A program made the translations under genes and the position numbers. 18,755 nt of DNA from Clostridiales bacterium. GTDB lineage: Bacteria; Bacillota; Clostridia; Oscillospirales; Oscillospiraceae. The stretch covers positions 1 to 18,755 of the forward strand of contig SFHJ01000036.1 in NCBI GenBank assembly GCA_004555655.1, read 5' to 3'. The notes under the pieces were generated by a model, which was not told where the DNA came from, searched no databases, and saw nothing but the letters and a program-made list of their open reading frames with translations. This document shows positions 1 to 7,214 of this stretch, in pieces. Every line of letters starts with the position of its first letter. Position 1 is the stretch's first letter.

Positions 1-1
1 T

Positions 2-77
2 GCTGGTATAGCTCAGCCGGTAGAGCAGCTGATTCGTAATCAGCAGGTCGTGTGTTCGAGTCACATTACCAGCTCCA
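2..77 (+). tRNA. tRNA-Thr, anticodon CGU
   Basis: A complete cloverleaf can be folded by hand. The acceptor stem GCTGGTA (2-8) pairs with TACCAGC (67-73), and the D stem GCTC (11-14) pairs with GAGC (23-26). The anticodon stem GCTGA/TCAGC encloses the loop TTCGTAA, giving anticodon CGU at 35-37, which reads the threonine codon ACG. The T arm has the loop TTCGAGT (55-61). CCA (75-77) is encoded after discriminator T74. Confidence 0.95.
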
Positions 78-80
78 AAA

Positions 81-115
81 GTCCTTCGGAAACGCTCGTT
101 TCCGAAGGACTTTTT
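81..115 (+). terminator. Rho-independent terminator of the tRNA
   Basis: A perfect 14-bp inverted repeat, GTCCTTCGGAAACG (81-94) and CGTTTCCGAAGGAC (97-110), is followed by TTTTT. It starts three bases after the tRNA CCA end, so it ends the tRNA transcript and separates it from the operon downstream. Confidence 0.9.
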
Positions 116-162
116 CTATTCTCCGGCGTTCTCTGCCTGCGCCTTTCGGACGTATGCAGCTG

Positions 163-191
163 TTGCATTTTGTTTATACATTTGCTATAAT
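163..191 (+). promoter_or_regulatory. Promoter of the hypB-flavoprotein-hypA operon
   Basis: TTGCAT (163-168), a 17-base spacer and TATAAT (186-191) form a housekeeping-type promoter. TG one base before the -10 hexamer makes it an extended -10, which offsets the weak -35. Transcription would start near 198, leaving a leader of about 65 bases before the first gene. The leader holds a short TGTC-GAA-GACA repeat of unknown meaning, and I recognise no riboswitch in it. Confidence 0.7.
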
Positions 192-264
192 TTAATAAAG
201 AAAAGCCGTCGAATTCTGTCGAAGACATACGAAGAATCTGCAATGCGAACGGAGTGTGAGGCTT

Positions 265-987
265 ATGTGCGGTCAGAGCCGGCAGGCAAGTGAAAAAGCG
301 CTTCTCACGGTCGAGATCAAGGAGGATATCACCTCCCGAAATAACGCACAGGCTGCCGCGCTCCGGCAGTTGCTGCGCGAAAAAGGGGTCTTTTATCTGA
401 ATGTGATGTCCTCCCCCGGCAGCGGCAAAACGTCCCTGCTTCTCAGCCTGATCGAGCGGCTCAAGCACGACTACCGGATCGGCGTGATCGAGGCCGATAT
501 TGATTCCGACGTCGACGCGAAGACCATCTGTCAGACCGGCGTAAAGACCATCCAGATGCACACCGCCGGGGCGTGCCACATCACCTGCCAGATGTCGCGT
601 GAAGCGCTTGATGTGCTCGGCGTGGACGGTCTGGACATCGTGGTTCTGGAGAACATCGGCAATCTCGTCTGTCCGGCAGAATTTGACACGGGCGCGGAAA
701 AAAATCTCGTGCTTTTGTCCGTTCCTGAGGGCGATGACAAGCCGCTCAAGTACCCGCTGATGTTTATGGTCGCCTCTGCGGTAGCCGTCACCAAGGCGGA
801 CGTCTCCCCCGCGTTTGATTTTTCTCTGCAGCGGGCGCGGGAGAATATTCACATACGCAATCCCGGCGTGCCCGTCTTCTTTACTTCATCGCTGACAGGC
901 GCGGGAATTGATGCGTTGGAAACCTACATCCGCACAGAGGCCGACCGGATCAAAGGCGTCTGCGCGAGTGCGTCCGGGCAACCATAA
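265..987 (+). CDS. hypB: HypB-family nickel-insertion GTPase (first copy)
   Basis: HypB is a SIMIBI-class GTPase that stores nickel and, with HypA, delivers it to [NiFe]-hydrogenase or other nickel enzymes in the cytoplasm. The 240-residue product has the P-loop SSPGSGKTS (about 49-57), VIEADIDSD, ENIGNLVCPAE and SVPEGDDKPLKYP. The G-domain metal ligands are present: Cys104-His105 and Cys136. The guanine-specificity motif reads TKAD instead of NKxD, a deviation. There is no His-rich N-terminus. ATG 265 is chosen because GGAG (251-254) precedes it; a GTG at 256 in frame is the alternative. This is the first gene of a five-gene operon, 24 bases before the next. Family assignment is firm; the client enzyme is unknown. 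It differs clearly from the second copy, so it is not a recent duplicate. Confidence 0.93.
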   Translation: MCGQSRQASEKALLTVEIKEDITSRNNAQAAALRQLLREKGVFYLNVMSSPGSGKTSLLLSLIERLKHDYRIGVIEADIDSDVDAKTICQTGVKTIQMHTAGACHITCQMSREALDVLGVDGLDIVVLENIGNLVCPAEFDTGAEKNLVLLSVPEGDDKPLKYPLMFMVASAVAVTKADVSPAFDFSLQRARENIHIRNPGVPVFFTSSLTGAGIDALETYIRTEADRIKGVCASASGQP

Positions 988-1011
988 AAATAAAGCAGGA
1001 GGAAGAGAACG

Positions 1012-2385
1012 ATGGATAAGAACGCAAGAATCTGTATCATTGGCGCCGGCCCCGCCGGTACCAGCGCGGCGATGTATCTGGAAAAGGCCGGATACGAAAA
1101 CTATGTCATCTATGAAAGGAGCGGCCGTGTGGGCGGCAAGGCGTTTTCGCCCATGATGAAGGTCAAAAACGCGCACGGCCAGTGGGAAGACCGCACCATT
1201 GAAATGGGCGCGGTCATGGGCTGCGAGACGTATTTCGCCGTGGCCGAGTGTGAGCAGTTTGGCGGAACCACCCACCTTGACGGACCCGCGATGGGCCGCC
1301 GGTTCATGAAGGTCGACGGCACGCCGCAGGAATCCTCCAAGCTGGAACTTCTGAAAAAGTTCATCAAGATGAAAAAGCTCTCCCATCTTCTTGAGACCAA
1401 GTACAAGGGCTATGACGTCAACGGCCACCGCGGCGTTTCCCAGGGCCGGTATGAGGGCCCCTGCCCTTCGCCAAAAATGAAGCTGCAGCACATTGAAGGC
1501 GAAAACCCCAACCTGAAAGAGCTCTCCATGCCCTTCTCCGAATTCTTGAAGCGCAACAAGTGCGAGGACGCAACGCTGGTCTGGAAGGGTCCGTTCACCT
1601 CCTTCGGCTACGGCTACTTTGACGAGATTCCCGCAGCCTATGTGGTCAAATATCTCGACTCCTTCACCGTCAGGCAGTTTCTGTCCACCGGCAAGCTCTG
1701 GACGTGGAAAAACGGCACGCAGTCCATCTGGGAGGGCGTGAACCGCCATCTGAAGCATCCGGCGCAGCTCAACAGCGAGGTGACGGGCATTACGCGCAAG
1801 GATGACAAGGTCTATGTCACGGTGAACGGCAGCGTGGAAGTGTTCGATAAGCTTATCGTCTGCACGCCGCTGGAGCTGTTTTTGAATTACGGCGATCCGC
1901 GTGAGGAAGAAAAAGAGCTCTTCTCCAAGATCCAGCACAAAGAATACTTCACCATGGCCGTGCGGACCGAAGAAGGCAACTGTCCCGACATCTCCTACTA
2001 TTTCTTTGAGAACATGACCAACGAGACCCGCGGCCATCTGATGGTGTTCTATCACCGCTGGCCCGACGCCGGCGATCAGCCGCTCGTGACCTTTACGCTT
2101 CGCAACCATGAGGGCATGGAGGACGTTCCCTTCGAGCTCGCCCGGGACACCACGCTCAAGGACATGGAGCTGTGTGGCAAGAAGGTTGAAACGGTGGAGC
2201 GGATCGACGACTGGTATTACTTCCCGCACGTATCCTGCAAGGACTATGCCGACGGCTGGTATGAAAAGGTCGAGGCGATGCAGGGCAAGGACAATACGTT
2301 CTACGCAGGCGAGGTCATGTCCTTCGGCGACATGGAAGAGACGGTGGAATACAGCCGCGACCTCGTGCGGAGATTTTTCGCATAA
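1012..2385 (+). CDS. FAD-dependent polyunsaturated fatty acid isomerase-like flavoprotein
   Basis: This 457-residue protein belongs to the amine oxidase/phytoene desaturase flavoprotein superfamily. It has the FAD-binding GAGPAG (11-16), ER (35-36) and a GG pair at 41-42, and ends with the C-terminal FAD-binding motif YAGEVMSFGD. Compared from memory with the Propionibacterium acnes polyenoic fatty acid isomerase (PAI, about 424 residues), similarity runs end to end: TKYKGYDVNGH, PFTSFGYGYFDEIPAAYV, LWTWKNGTQS, FYHRWPDAGDQP, WYYFPHVS and GWYEKVEAMQGK all have near-identical counterparts. Arg96 in GPAMGRRF aligns with PAI Arg88, which anchors the fatty-acid carboxylate. PAI moves a linoleate double bond by hydride transfer through FAD, giving conjugated linoleic acid. 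The exact substrate here is not known. AGGAGG (997-1002) lies 9 bases before the ATG. It sits between two hypB genes, which is not a described context for PAI. Confidence 0.8.
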   Translation: MDKNARICIIGAGPAGTSAAMYLEKAGYENYVIYERSGRVGGKAFSPMMKVKNAHGQWEDRTIEMGAVMGCETYFAVAECEQFGGTTHLDGPAMGRRFMKVDGTPQESSKLELLKKFIKMKKLSHLLETKYKGYDVNGHRGVSQGRYEGPCPSPKMKLQHIEGENPNLKELSMPFSEFLKRNKCEDATLVWKGPFTSFGYGYFDEIPAAYVVKYLDSFTVRQFLSTGKLWTWKNGTQSIWEGVNRHLKHPAQLNSEVTGITRKDDKVYVTVNGSVEVFDKLIVCTPLELFLNYGDPREEEKELFSKIQHKEYFTMAVRTEEGNCPDISYYFFENMTNETRGHLMVFYHRWPDAGDQPLVTFTLRNHEGMEDVPFELARDTTLKDMELCGKKVETVERIDDWYYFPHVSCKDYADGWYEKVEAMQGKDNTFYAGEVMSFGDMEETVEYSRDLVRRFFA

Positions 2386-2392
2386 TTCACAT

Positions 2393-2429
2393 TCCTGCAG
2401 GGCCTTGTGCTCTCGCAGGCCCTGCAGGA
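2393..2429 (+). other. Strong intergenic hairpin without a T tract
   Basis: TCCTGCAGGGCCT (2393-2405) pairs perfectly with AGGCCCTGCAGGA (2417-2429) around an 11-base loop. It fills the gap between the isomerase-like gene and the second hypB. No T run follows, so it is probably not a classical terminator. It could protect mRNA ends, mark a processing site or reduce expression of the last three genes. Confidence 0.75.
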
Positions 2430-2440
2430 CAGGCCCATCA

Positions 2441-2445
2441 GGAGG
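2441..2445 (+). promoter_or_regulatory. Ribosome binding site for the TTG start of hypB2
   Basis: GGAGG lies 6 bases before TTG 2452. In-frame alternatives further upstream fall inside the hairpin and lack such a site, so this motif decides the start. Confidence 0.75.
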
Positions 2446-2451
2446 AAAACT

Positions 2452-3153
2452 TTGGAGAAAGTCAGAACGATTCAACTGTCAAAAAGCGTCTTCGAGGACA
2501 ATGACCGCGAAGCCGCCTGCCTGCGCGAATTTCTGCGCGAACGCGGCGTATTGCTTGTGAACGTCATGTCCTCGCCCGGTGCCGGCAAGACCTCGACGCT
2601 CATCGCCCTCATCCGCGCGCTCAGCAGGCATTGCCGTATCGGAGTCATGGAAGCGGATATCGATTCCGACGTGGACGCGCTGCGCGTCGCCAGAGAAACG
2701 GGCTGCAGCGCCGTTCAGCTTCACACCGGTGGAATGTGCCATCTCGACGCAGCAATGACCTGGCAGGGGCTGCGCGCGCTTGGTCTTGATGGGCTTGATA
2801 TCGTTTTTTTGGAAAACGTGGGAAATCTGGTCTGCCCGGCGGAATACGACACCGGCGCGCTGCTGAATATGACCATTCTTTCCGTACCGGAGGGGGACGA
2901 CAAGCCGCTAAAATACCCGCTGATCTACGAAAAATGCGGCCTTGTTCTGATCAATAAGATCGATACCATGCAGTATTTCAATTTCAGCCTGCAGCGGTGC
3001 GCGGAAAACATCCGCTTCCGGAATCCCGATGCCGAGATCATCCCCATTTCTGCAAAAACCGGCGAAAATATCCAGAGGGCTGCGGCGTATCTCATGCAGG
3101 CGGCCGAGAAAATAAAGGAGGAGAAGGAATGCCGAAACAAAGTGACAAAGTGA
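2452..3153 (+). CDS. hypB: HypB-family nickel-insertion GTPase (second copy)
   Basis: This is a second HypB-type GTPase of 233 residues. It has P-loop SSPGAGKTS (about 40-48), VMEADIDSD, ENVGNLVCPAEYD, SVPEGDDKPLKYP and a canonical NKID guanine motif. The metal-site residues Cys96-His97 and Cys128 are conserved. A TTG start is supported by GGAGG at 2441-2445. It shares its domain plan with the first copy but differs at many positions, including NKID versus TKAD, so the two may serve different clients or form a heterodimer (HypB dimerises on GTP). Its 3' end overlaps the next gene by 25 bases and carries that gene's ribosome binding site, implying translational coupling. Nickel handling is inferred from the family. 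Confidence 0.93.
   Translation: MEKVRTIQLSKSVFEDNDREAACLREFLRERGVLLVNVMSSPGAGKTSTLIALIRALSRHCRIGVMEADIDSDVDALRVARETGCSAVQLHTGGMCHLDAAMTWQGLRALGLDGLDIVFLENVGNLVCPAEYDTGALLNMTILSVPEGDDKPLKYPLIYEKCGLVLINKIDTMQYFNFSLQRCAENIRFRNPDAEIIPISAKTGENIQRAAAYLMQAAEKIKEEKECRNKVTK
3114..3121 (+). promoter_or_regulatory. Ribosome binding site inside hypB2 for the large oxidoreductase
   Basis: AAAGGAGG lies 7 bases before ATG 3129 and within the last codons of hypB2. It fixes the oxidoreductase start at 3129 rather than at further-upstream in-frame codons that would overlap hypB2 heavily. Confidence 0.8.
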
Positions 3154-5987
3154 TAAGCAAATACCAGGGAGAAGAGAACCCCGATAAGCGATATCTGAAG
3201 CTGGGCCGGAAAATTACCGACGCCGTCGCCCACAAGATCACGGGCGTGACCTCTGATGACCCTGAATACTGGGGCCTGCGCGAGGTGTTGACGCCCGAGA
3301 TGTGCGAGATCGGCAATAAAATGAAGCTGCGCAAATTCTATACCTTTGAGCAGCTTCTGAAGATGAACCCGGAATATGAGCCGGCGCGGCTGCGCGAGCT
3401 TCTGGAGGAAATGGCCCGGGTCGGTATTCTGGAATATGACTACGGCGACAACTATGACCACGACGGCGAGCTGAAGGACAAGCCCCGCATCAAGCGCTAC
3501 CGGCTTCCCTTCTTTGTACCCGGCTCGGCGGAGCTCTTCAACTCCACGGTCGACCGGATTGAGAAAAATCCGGCCGTGGCGTCCTTCTTTGAGCGCATGA
3601 CATTCATCCCGCTTGCCGGCGTCACGCAGATGGTGCCGCCCGGCGGCGACGGCATCGGCATGCACGTCATCCCTGTGGAAAAGGCCATTGATTCAGAAAA
3701 CCAGTCTGTCGACCTGGAGCATATCTCCTACTGGCTCAAAAAATACGAGGGTCATATCTCCGCCGGCATCTGCTCGTGCCGCGCCTCGCGCGCAGTCACA
3801 GGCGACGGCTGTGCCGACGATGTGGACGACTGGTGCATCCAGCTTGGCGACATGGCCGACTACACCGTGGAGACCGGCCGCGCCCACTACATCACAAAAG
3901 AACGCGCACTGGAGATTCTGGAGCTGGCGGAAAAGAACGGCTTTGTCCACCAGATCACCAACATCGACGGCGAGAACAAGATCTTCGATATCTGCAACTG
4001 CGACGTGAAGATCTGCAACGCCCTGCGCACATCGCTTCTGTTCAACACGCCGAACCTCTCGCGCAGCGCGTATACCGCCAAGGTGGAAAAGGACAAATGC
4101 GTTGCCTGCGGCAAGTGCGTCGAGACCTGTCCTGCGGGCGCGGTGAAGCTGGGCCAGAAGCTGTGCAAAAAAGACGGCAGCGCCATGACCTACCCGCACG
4201 CGCCGCTGCCCGACAAGCTTCTCTGGGGCGAGTATGCATGGGACGAGGACTACCGCGACACCGCCAGAATGCGCAATACATATGAGACCGGCAGCGCGCC
4301 GTGTAAGGCGGCCTGTCCTGCGCATGTGCCCGTGCAGGCATATCTCAAACTGGCAAGAGACGGCAAATACCGCGAATCGCTCGCCATGATCAAGACGGAA
4401 AACCCCTTCCCTGCCGTCTGCGGCCGCATTTGCAACAAGCGCTGCGAAGACGCCTGCACCAGAGGCAGCATCGACCAGCCGGTCTCCATCGACGCGGTGA
4501 AGAAATTCGTGGCCGATCTGGAGCGGAGCGAACAGAACCGCTATATTCCCGAGAAGATTGTCCCCTCTGTCCACGGCGAATTTTCGGAGAAGATCGCCAT
4601 CATCGGCGCCGGCCCAGCAGGCCTGAGCGCGGCATATTATCTTGCCACCATGGGCTACCGCCCCACCGTATTTGAAAAGAACCCCCGCCCCGGCGGCATG
4701 ATGACCTACGGCATTCCCAGCTACAAGCTGGAAAAGGACGTGATTGACGCCGAGATCGACGTCATCCGAAAGCTGGGCGCAGAGATCCGCTGCGGCGTGG
4801 AGGTCGGCAAAGACGTCACCATTGCGCAGCTCAAAGAGCAGGGCTACAAGGCATTCTATATTGCCATTGGCTGTCAGGGCGGCAAGCGCCCCGGCGTCGC
4901 CAATGACACCGCTGCTGGAACCGATATCGCCGTCAGCTATCTGCGCGGCGCATTTGAAACGCGCGAGCCGTTCACGGGCGACGTAGTTGTCGTCGGCGGC
5001 GGCAACGTAGCCATCGACTGCGCGCAGAACGCGCGGCGTCTTGGCGCAAAATCCGTCAGCATGTTCTGTCTGGAGGACCGGCAGACCATGCCCGCCAGCG
5101 TATCTGAAATTCAGGAGGCTGAGGCAGACGGTATTCAGATCCATCCCTCCTGGGGCCCGAGAGAGGTAACGGTGAATGATCGCGGCGAAGTGACCGGCAT
5201 CATCTTTAAAAAGTGCCTGCGCACCATCGACCCTGAAACCGGGCGCTTCGCTCCCGTGTACGATGAAAACGAGACGACAGAGGTCAGGGCGGACAAGATC
5301 GTCTTTGCCATTGGCCAGTGCATCGAATGGGGCGAGCTGCTCAAGGGAACAAAAGTCGAGTTCTGGCACGGCAACTATCCCGTGGCAGACAAGTTCACCT
5401 ACCAGACCGCGGACGAGGACATTTTTGTCGGCGGCGACGTATATACCGGCCCGCGCTTTGTAATCGACGCCATTGCTGCCGGTCACGAGGCAGCAGAGAG
5501 TCTGCACCGCCATGTGCGGCCCAAGGCGTCCATGACCATCGGCAGAGACCGCCGGCAGTACATCCCGCTGAACAAGGAAGATCTCACCTATCCCTCCTAC
5601 GACCACGCCGGACGGCAGGAGCCTGCCGCGCAGCCTGCAGGCGCGCAGGAGGACGCCTTCGCGGACACGCACGGCACCTTGACCGAGGAGCAGATCAAGA
5701 TCGAGACCGCCCGCTGCCTGAGCTGCGGCGCGTCGTACGTCGACCCCAACAAGTGCATCGGCTGCGGCATCTGCACCACCCGCTGCAAATTTGATGCCAT
5801 CCATCTTGTGCGCGACCATCCCGAGTGCACAAATATGCGCCCGGCAGAAAAGAAGGTCACGGGCCTGATGGCCTACGCCGCAAAACGCGCTGTCAAAATC
5901 GTTCTGAACAGCGGCAGCCCGGAAGCGAAGCAGATGGCCAAAAAGCGCCGCGCCTACAAGCTGGCCAGGAAGGCAGAAAGAAAGTAA
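3129..5987 (+). CDS. Multi-cluster iron-sulfur/FAD/NAD(P) oxidoreductase (GltD-like core)
   Basis: A 952-residue three-part redox protein. Residues 1 to about 310 form a cysteine-containing anaerobe-type domain with CSCRASR (215-221), a GDGC-DDWC segment and ICNCDVKIC (Cys289, 291, 296). Residues about 320-345 are a ferredoxin module (Cys324, 327, 330, 334). Residues about 390-830 resemble the glutamate synthase small subunit and NfnB: N-terminal cluster cysteines 392, 396, 431, 435, 439 and 443, an FAD motif IIGAGPAG near 490, an NAD(P) motif GGGNVAID near 624, and a closing FAD motif FVGGD. The tail adds CLSCG (863) and a CX2CX2CX3C cluster (876-886). Such cores move electrons between NAD(P)H and ferredoxin or a partner enzyme. 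No glutamate synthase large subunit or NfnA gene is adjacent, so it probably serves an operon-specific role, perhaps reducing the isomerase-like flavoprotein. The reaction is not known. Confidence 0.9.
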   Translation: MPKQSDKVISKYQGEENPDKRYLKLGRKITDAVAHKITGVTSDDPEYWGLREVLTPEMCEIGNKMKLRKFYTFEQLLKMNPEYEPARLRELLEEMARVGILEYDYGDNYDHDGELKDKPRIKRYRLPFFVPGSAELFNSTVDRIEKNPAVASFFERMTFIPLAGVTQMVPPGGDGIGMHVIPVEKAIDSENQSVDLEHISYWLKKYEGHISAGICSCRASRAVTGDGCADDVDDWCIQLGDMADYTVETGRAHYITKERALEILELAEKNGFVHQITNIDGENKIFDICNCDVKICNALRTSLLFNTPNLSRSAYTAKVEKDKCVACGKCVETCPAGAVKLGQKLCKKDGSAMTYPHAPLPDKLLWGEYAWDEDYRDTARMRNTYETGSAPCKAACPAHVPVQAYLKLARDGKYRESLAMIKTENPFPAVCGRICNKRCEDACTRGSIDQPVSIDAVKKFVADLERSEQNRYIPEKIVPSVHGEFSEKIAIIGAGPAGLSAAYYLATMGYRPTVFEKNPRPGGMMTYGIPSYKLEKDVIDAEIDVIRKLGAEIRCGVEVGKDVTIAQLKEQGYKAFYIAIGCQGGKRPGVANDTAAGTDIAVSYLRGAFETREPFTGDVVVVGGGNVAIDCAQNARRLGAKSVSMFCLEDRQTMPASVSEIQEAEADGIQIHPSWGPREVTVNDRGEVTGIIFKKCLRTIDPETGRFAPVYDENETTEVRADKIVFAIGQCIEWGELLKGTKVEFWHGNYPVADKFTYQTADEDIFVGGDVYTGPRFVIDAIAAGHEAAESLHRHVRPKASMTIGRDRRQYIPLNKEDLTYPSYDHAGRQEPAAQPAGAQEDAFADTHGTLTEEQIKIETARCLSCGASYVDPNKCIGCGICTTRCKFDAIHLVRDHPECTNMRPAEKKVTGLMAYAAKRAVKIVLNSGSPEAKQMAKKRRAYKLARKAERK

Positions 5988-5991
5988 CGCG

Positions 5992-6336
5992 ATGCACGAG
6001 CTTGGAATCGTCATGCAGGTGATTGAGCAGGTGGAGAAGGTGGCGGCGCAGAGCGACGTCAGGAAGGTGCTGAAGCTGCACATGGAGGTGGGTGAAGTTT
6101 CTTCCGTGGTGCCCGCGCTTTTCACCGACTGTTTCGACTGGGCAAAGAAGAAGACGAAGTATCTGCAGCAAGCCCAGCTGGAGATGGTCATCTTGGAGGG
6201 CATCTCCTACTGTCAGGACTGCAAGCAGACCTACAAGACAACTGCCTACGGCAAGCAATGCCCGCACTGCGGCAGCCAGCGCACGTATCTCGTCACCGGC
6301 AATGAAGTCAACATCAAGGACATTGAAGTGGTATGA
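5992..6336 (+). CDS. hypA: HypA-family nickel metallochaperone
   Basis: HypA binds nickel through its N-terminal Met-His and works with HypB to load nickel enzymes. The 114-residue product is full length for the family. It starts MHELGIVMQ, with the nickel ligand His2 and Glu3. A zinc-site pair follows, YCQDC and CPHCG, in the usual spacing. It begins 4 bases after the stop of the large oxidoreductase and has only a weak ribosome binding site, so translational coupling is likely. As the last gene of the operon it confirms that the two HypB proteins act in metal trafficking. Its client is not encoded in this window. Confidence 0.95.
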   Translation: MHELGIVMQVIEQVEKVAAQSDVRKVLKLHMEVGEVSSVVPALFTDCFDWAKKKTKYLQQAQLEMVILEGISYCQDCKQTYKTTAYGKQCPHCGSQRTYLVTGNEVNIKDIEVV

Positions 6337-6388
6337 CCCGAAAACGAACGCGCTGCAGCGGCTGATAGCTGAGACGGCAGAATAACCT

Positions 6389-6430
6389 GATACCCCCGTT
6401 GCCGGAAATCCGGCAGCGGGGGTATCGTTT
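6389..6430. terminator. Hairpin between convergent operons
   Basis: GATACCCCCGTTGCCGG (6389-6405) pairs with 6410-6426 with one G-U pair and an AAAT loop. The + side has only a short T run (6428-6430), so termination efficiency is uncertain. It lies between hypA and the convergent permease gene and can serve both strands. Confidence 0.7.
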
Positions 6431-7214
6431 ACATAATATCTTTTCTGCAATACTTCCAGTACGCCAGCCCGACGCCGATTATGCCGTAGGCGATGCCCAG
6501 CGCGACCAGAACCGCATTGAGCGAACAATTTGTCACAATGTCCGCACCGTCTGCGTAGGCGAAGGGTGTGATATAGCGCAAAAACTCCGCCAGTTCAGAA
6601 AGATTGGCAATAATATTGAGAAAATACATCACCGCCGCAAGACCGAGCCCCGCGCCAAGCCCGCCGCGCCGCAAACATGCGCTCATGCCGAAGCAGATGC
6701 CGGCCAGTTCCAGCTGCAAGATAAGATACGCCAGATGCAGAAGCGAAACCTCTTTCCACGGCACTGCTTCGCCGATGCACGCAATCGAGCCGACGGACAG
6801 CGCGTATACCGCCGCGTTCAGCAGCACGATCTGCGCCAACACCGCCAGCAGCTTGTCCGTCACGATGCGTGAGCGGGAAATGGGATGCATCAGTAAAAAT
6901 TCCGCTGTTTTCTCCTTTTCCTCCTTGCTGAGTGCGCCCACAGCGCACAGCGCCGCATAGAACGCACCACCGAGGCCCAGAATATTGCCGCACTCAATGG
7001 CATAGAAACCCGTAAGCGTGCCGAAATTCACCTGATCCATACCGAACGCAGCCGTGAAGCCGCCCATGGACGCAAATACCTCGTTCAGTCCCTCCGTCTG
7101 CGATTTCATATCCGGGAAAATGAAGATGCAGATGGCAAAGAGGAACGCAATGGCCGCCGTCCAGACGATCAGCGCCGTTCTCCCCCGCCGCAGCTCATGT
7201 TTGAAAAGCGTCAT
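6429..7214 (-). CDS. ABC-2 type transporter permease
   Basis: This 261-residue membrane protein has an N-terminal helix (TALIVWTAAIAFLFAICIF) after a short basic segment MTLFKHELRRGR, then about five more hydrophobic stretches. The cytoplasmic stretch EKEKTAEFLLMHPISRSRIV is typical of ABC-2 permeases, where it couples to the ATPase. It starts within ATGA shared with the ATPase stop (4-base overlap), so the two are co-translated and form one exporter. The substrate could be a drug, a peptide or a lipid; the sequence does not say. It is the last gene of the TetR-controlled operon. Confidence 0.88.
   Translation of the reverse strand: MTLFKHELRRGRTALIVWTAAIAFLFAICIFIFPDMKSQTEGLNEVFASMGGFTAAFGMDQVNFGTLTGFYAIECGNILGLGGAFYAALCAVGALSKEEKEKTAEFLLMHPISRSRIVTDKLLAVLAQIVLLNAAVYALSVGSIACIGEAVPWKEVSLLHLAYLILQLELAGICFGMSACLRRGGLGAGLGLAAVMYFLNIIANLSELAEFLRYITPFAYADGADIVTNCSLNAVLVALGIAYGIIGVGLAYWKYCRKDIM

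Noticed and set aside
2..191. tRNA-Thr as an integration site for the hypB operon
   Set aside because: No integrase, no duplicated tRNA end after the operon, and the tRNA has its own terminator; composition matches the rest of the region.
198..264. Nickel/cobalt riboswitch in the leader of hypB1
   Set aside because: The leader is only about 65 bases with no strong stems or a terminator; I see no match to the known NiCo riboswitch layout.
2394..2428. Two copies of CCTGCAGG as a dispersed repeat element
   Set aside because: They are the arms of one local hairpin, and the word is self-complementary; no further copies were noticed elsewhere in the window.
3693..6203. Very long minus-strand open frame opposite the large oxidoreductase
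   Set aside because: It lacks recognisable domains and mirrors a gene with clear motifs on the other strand; GC-rich codon bias removes antisense stops. The same reasoning dismisses the long minus-strand frames at 886-2475 and 13623-15590.
265..6336. Standard hydrogenase maturation operon
   Set aside because: No hypC, hypD, hypE, hypF or hydrogenase subunit is present, and two of the five genes are redox flavoproteins.
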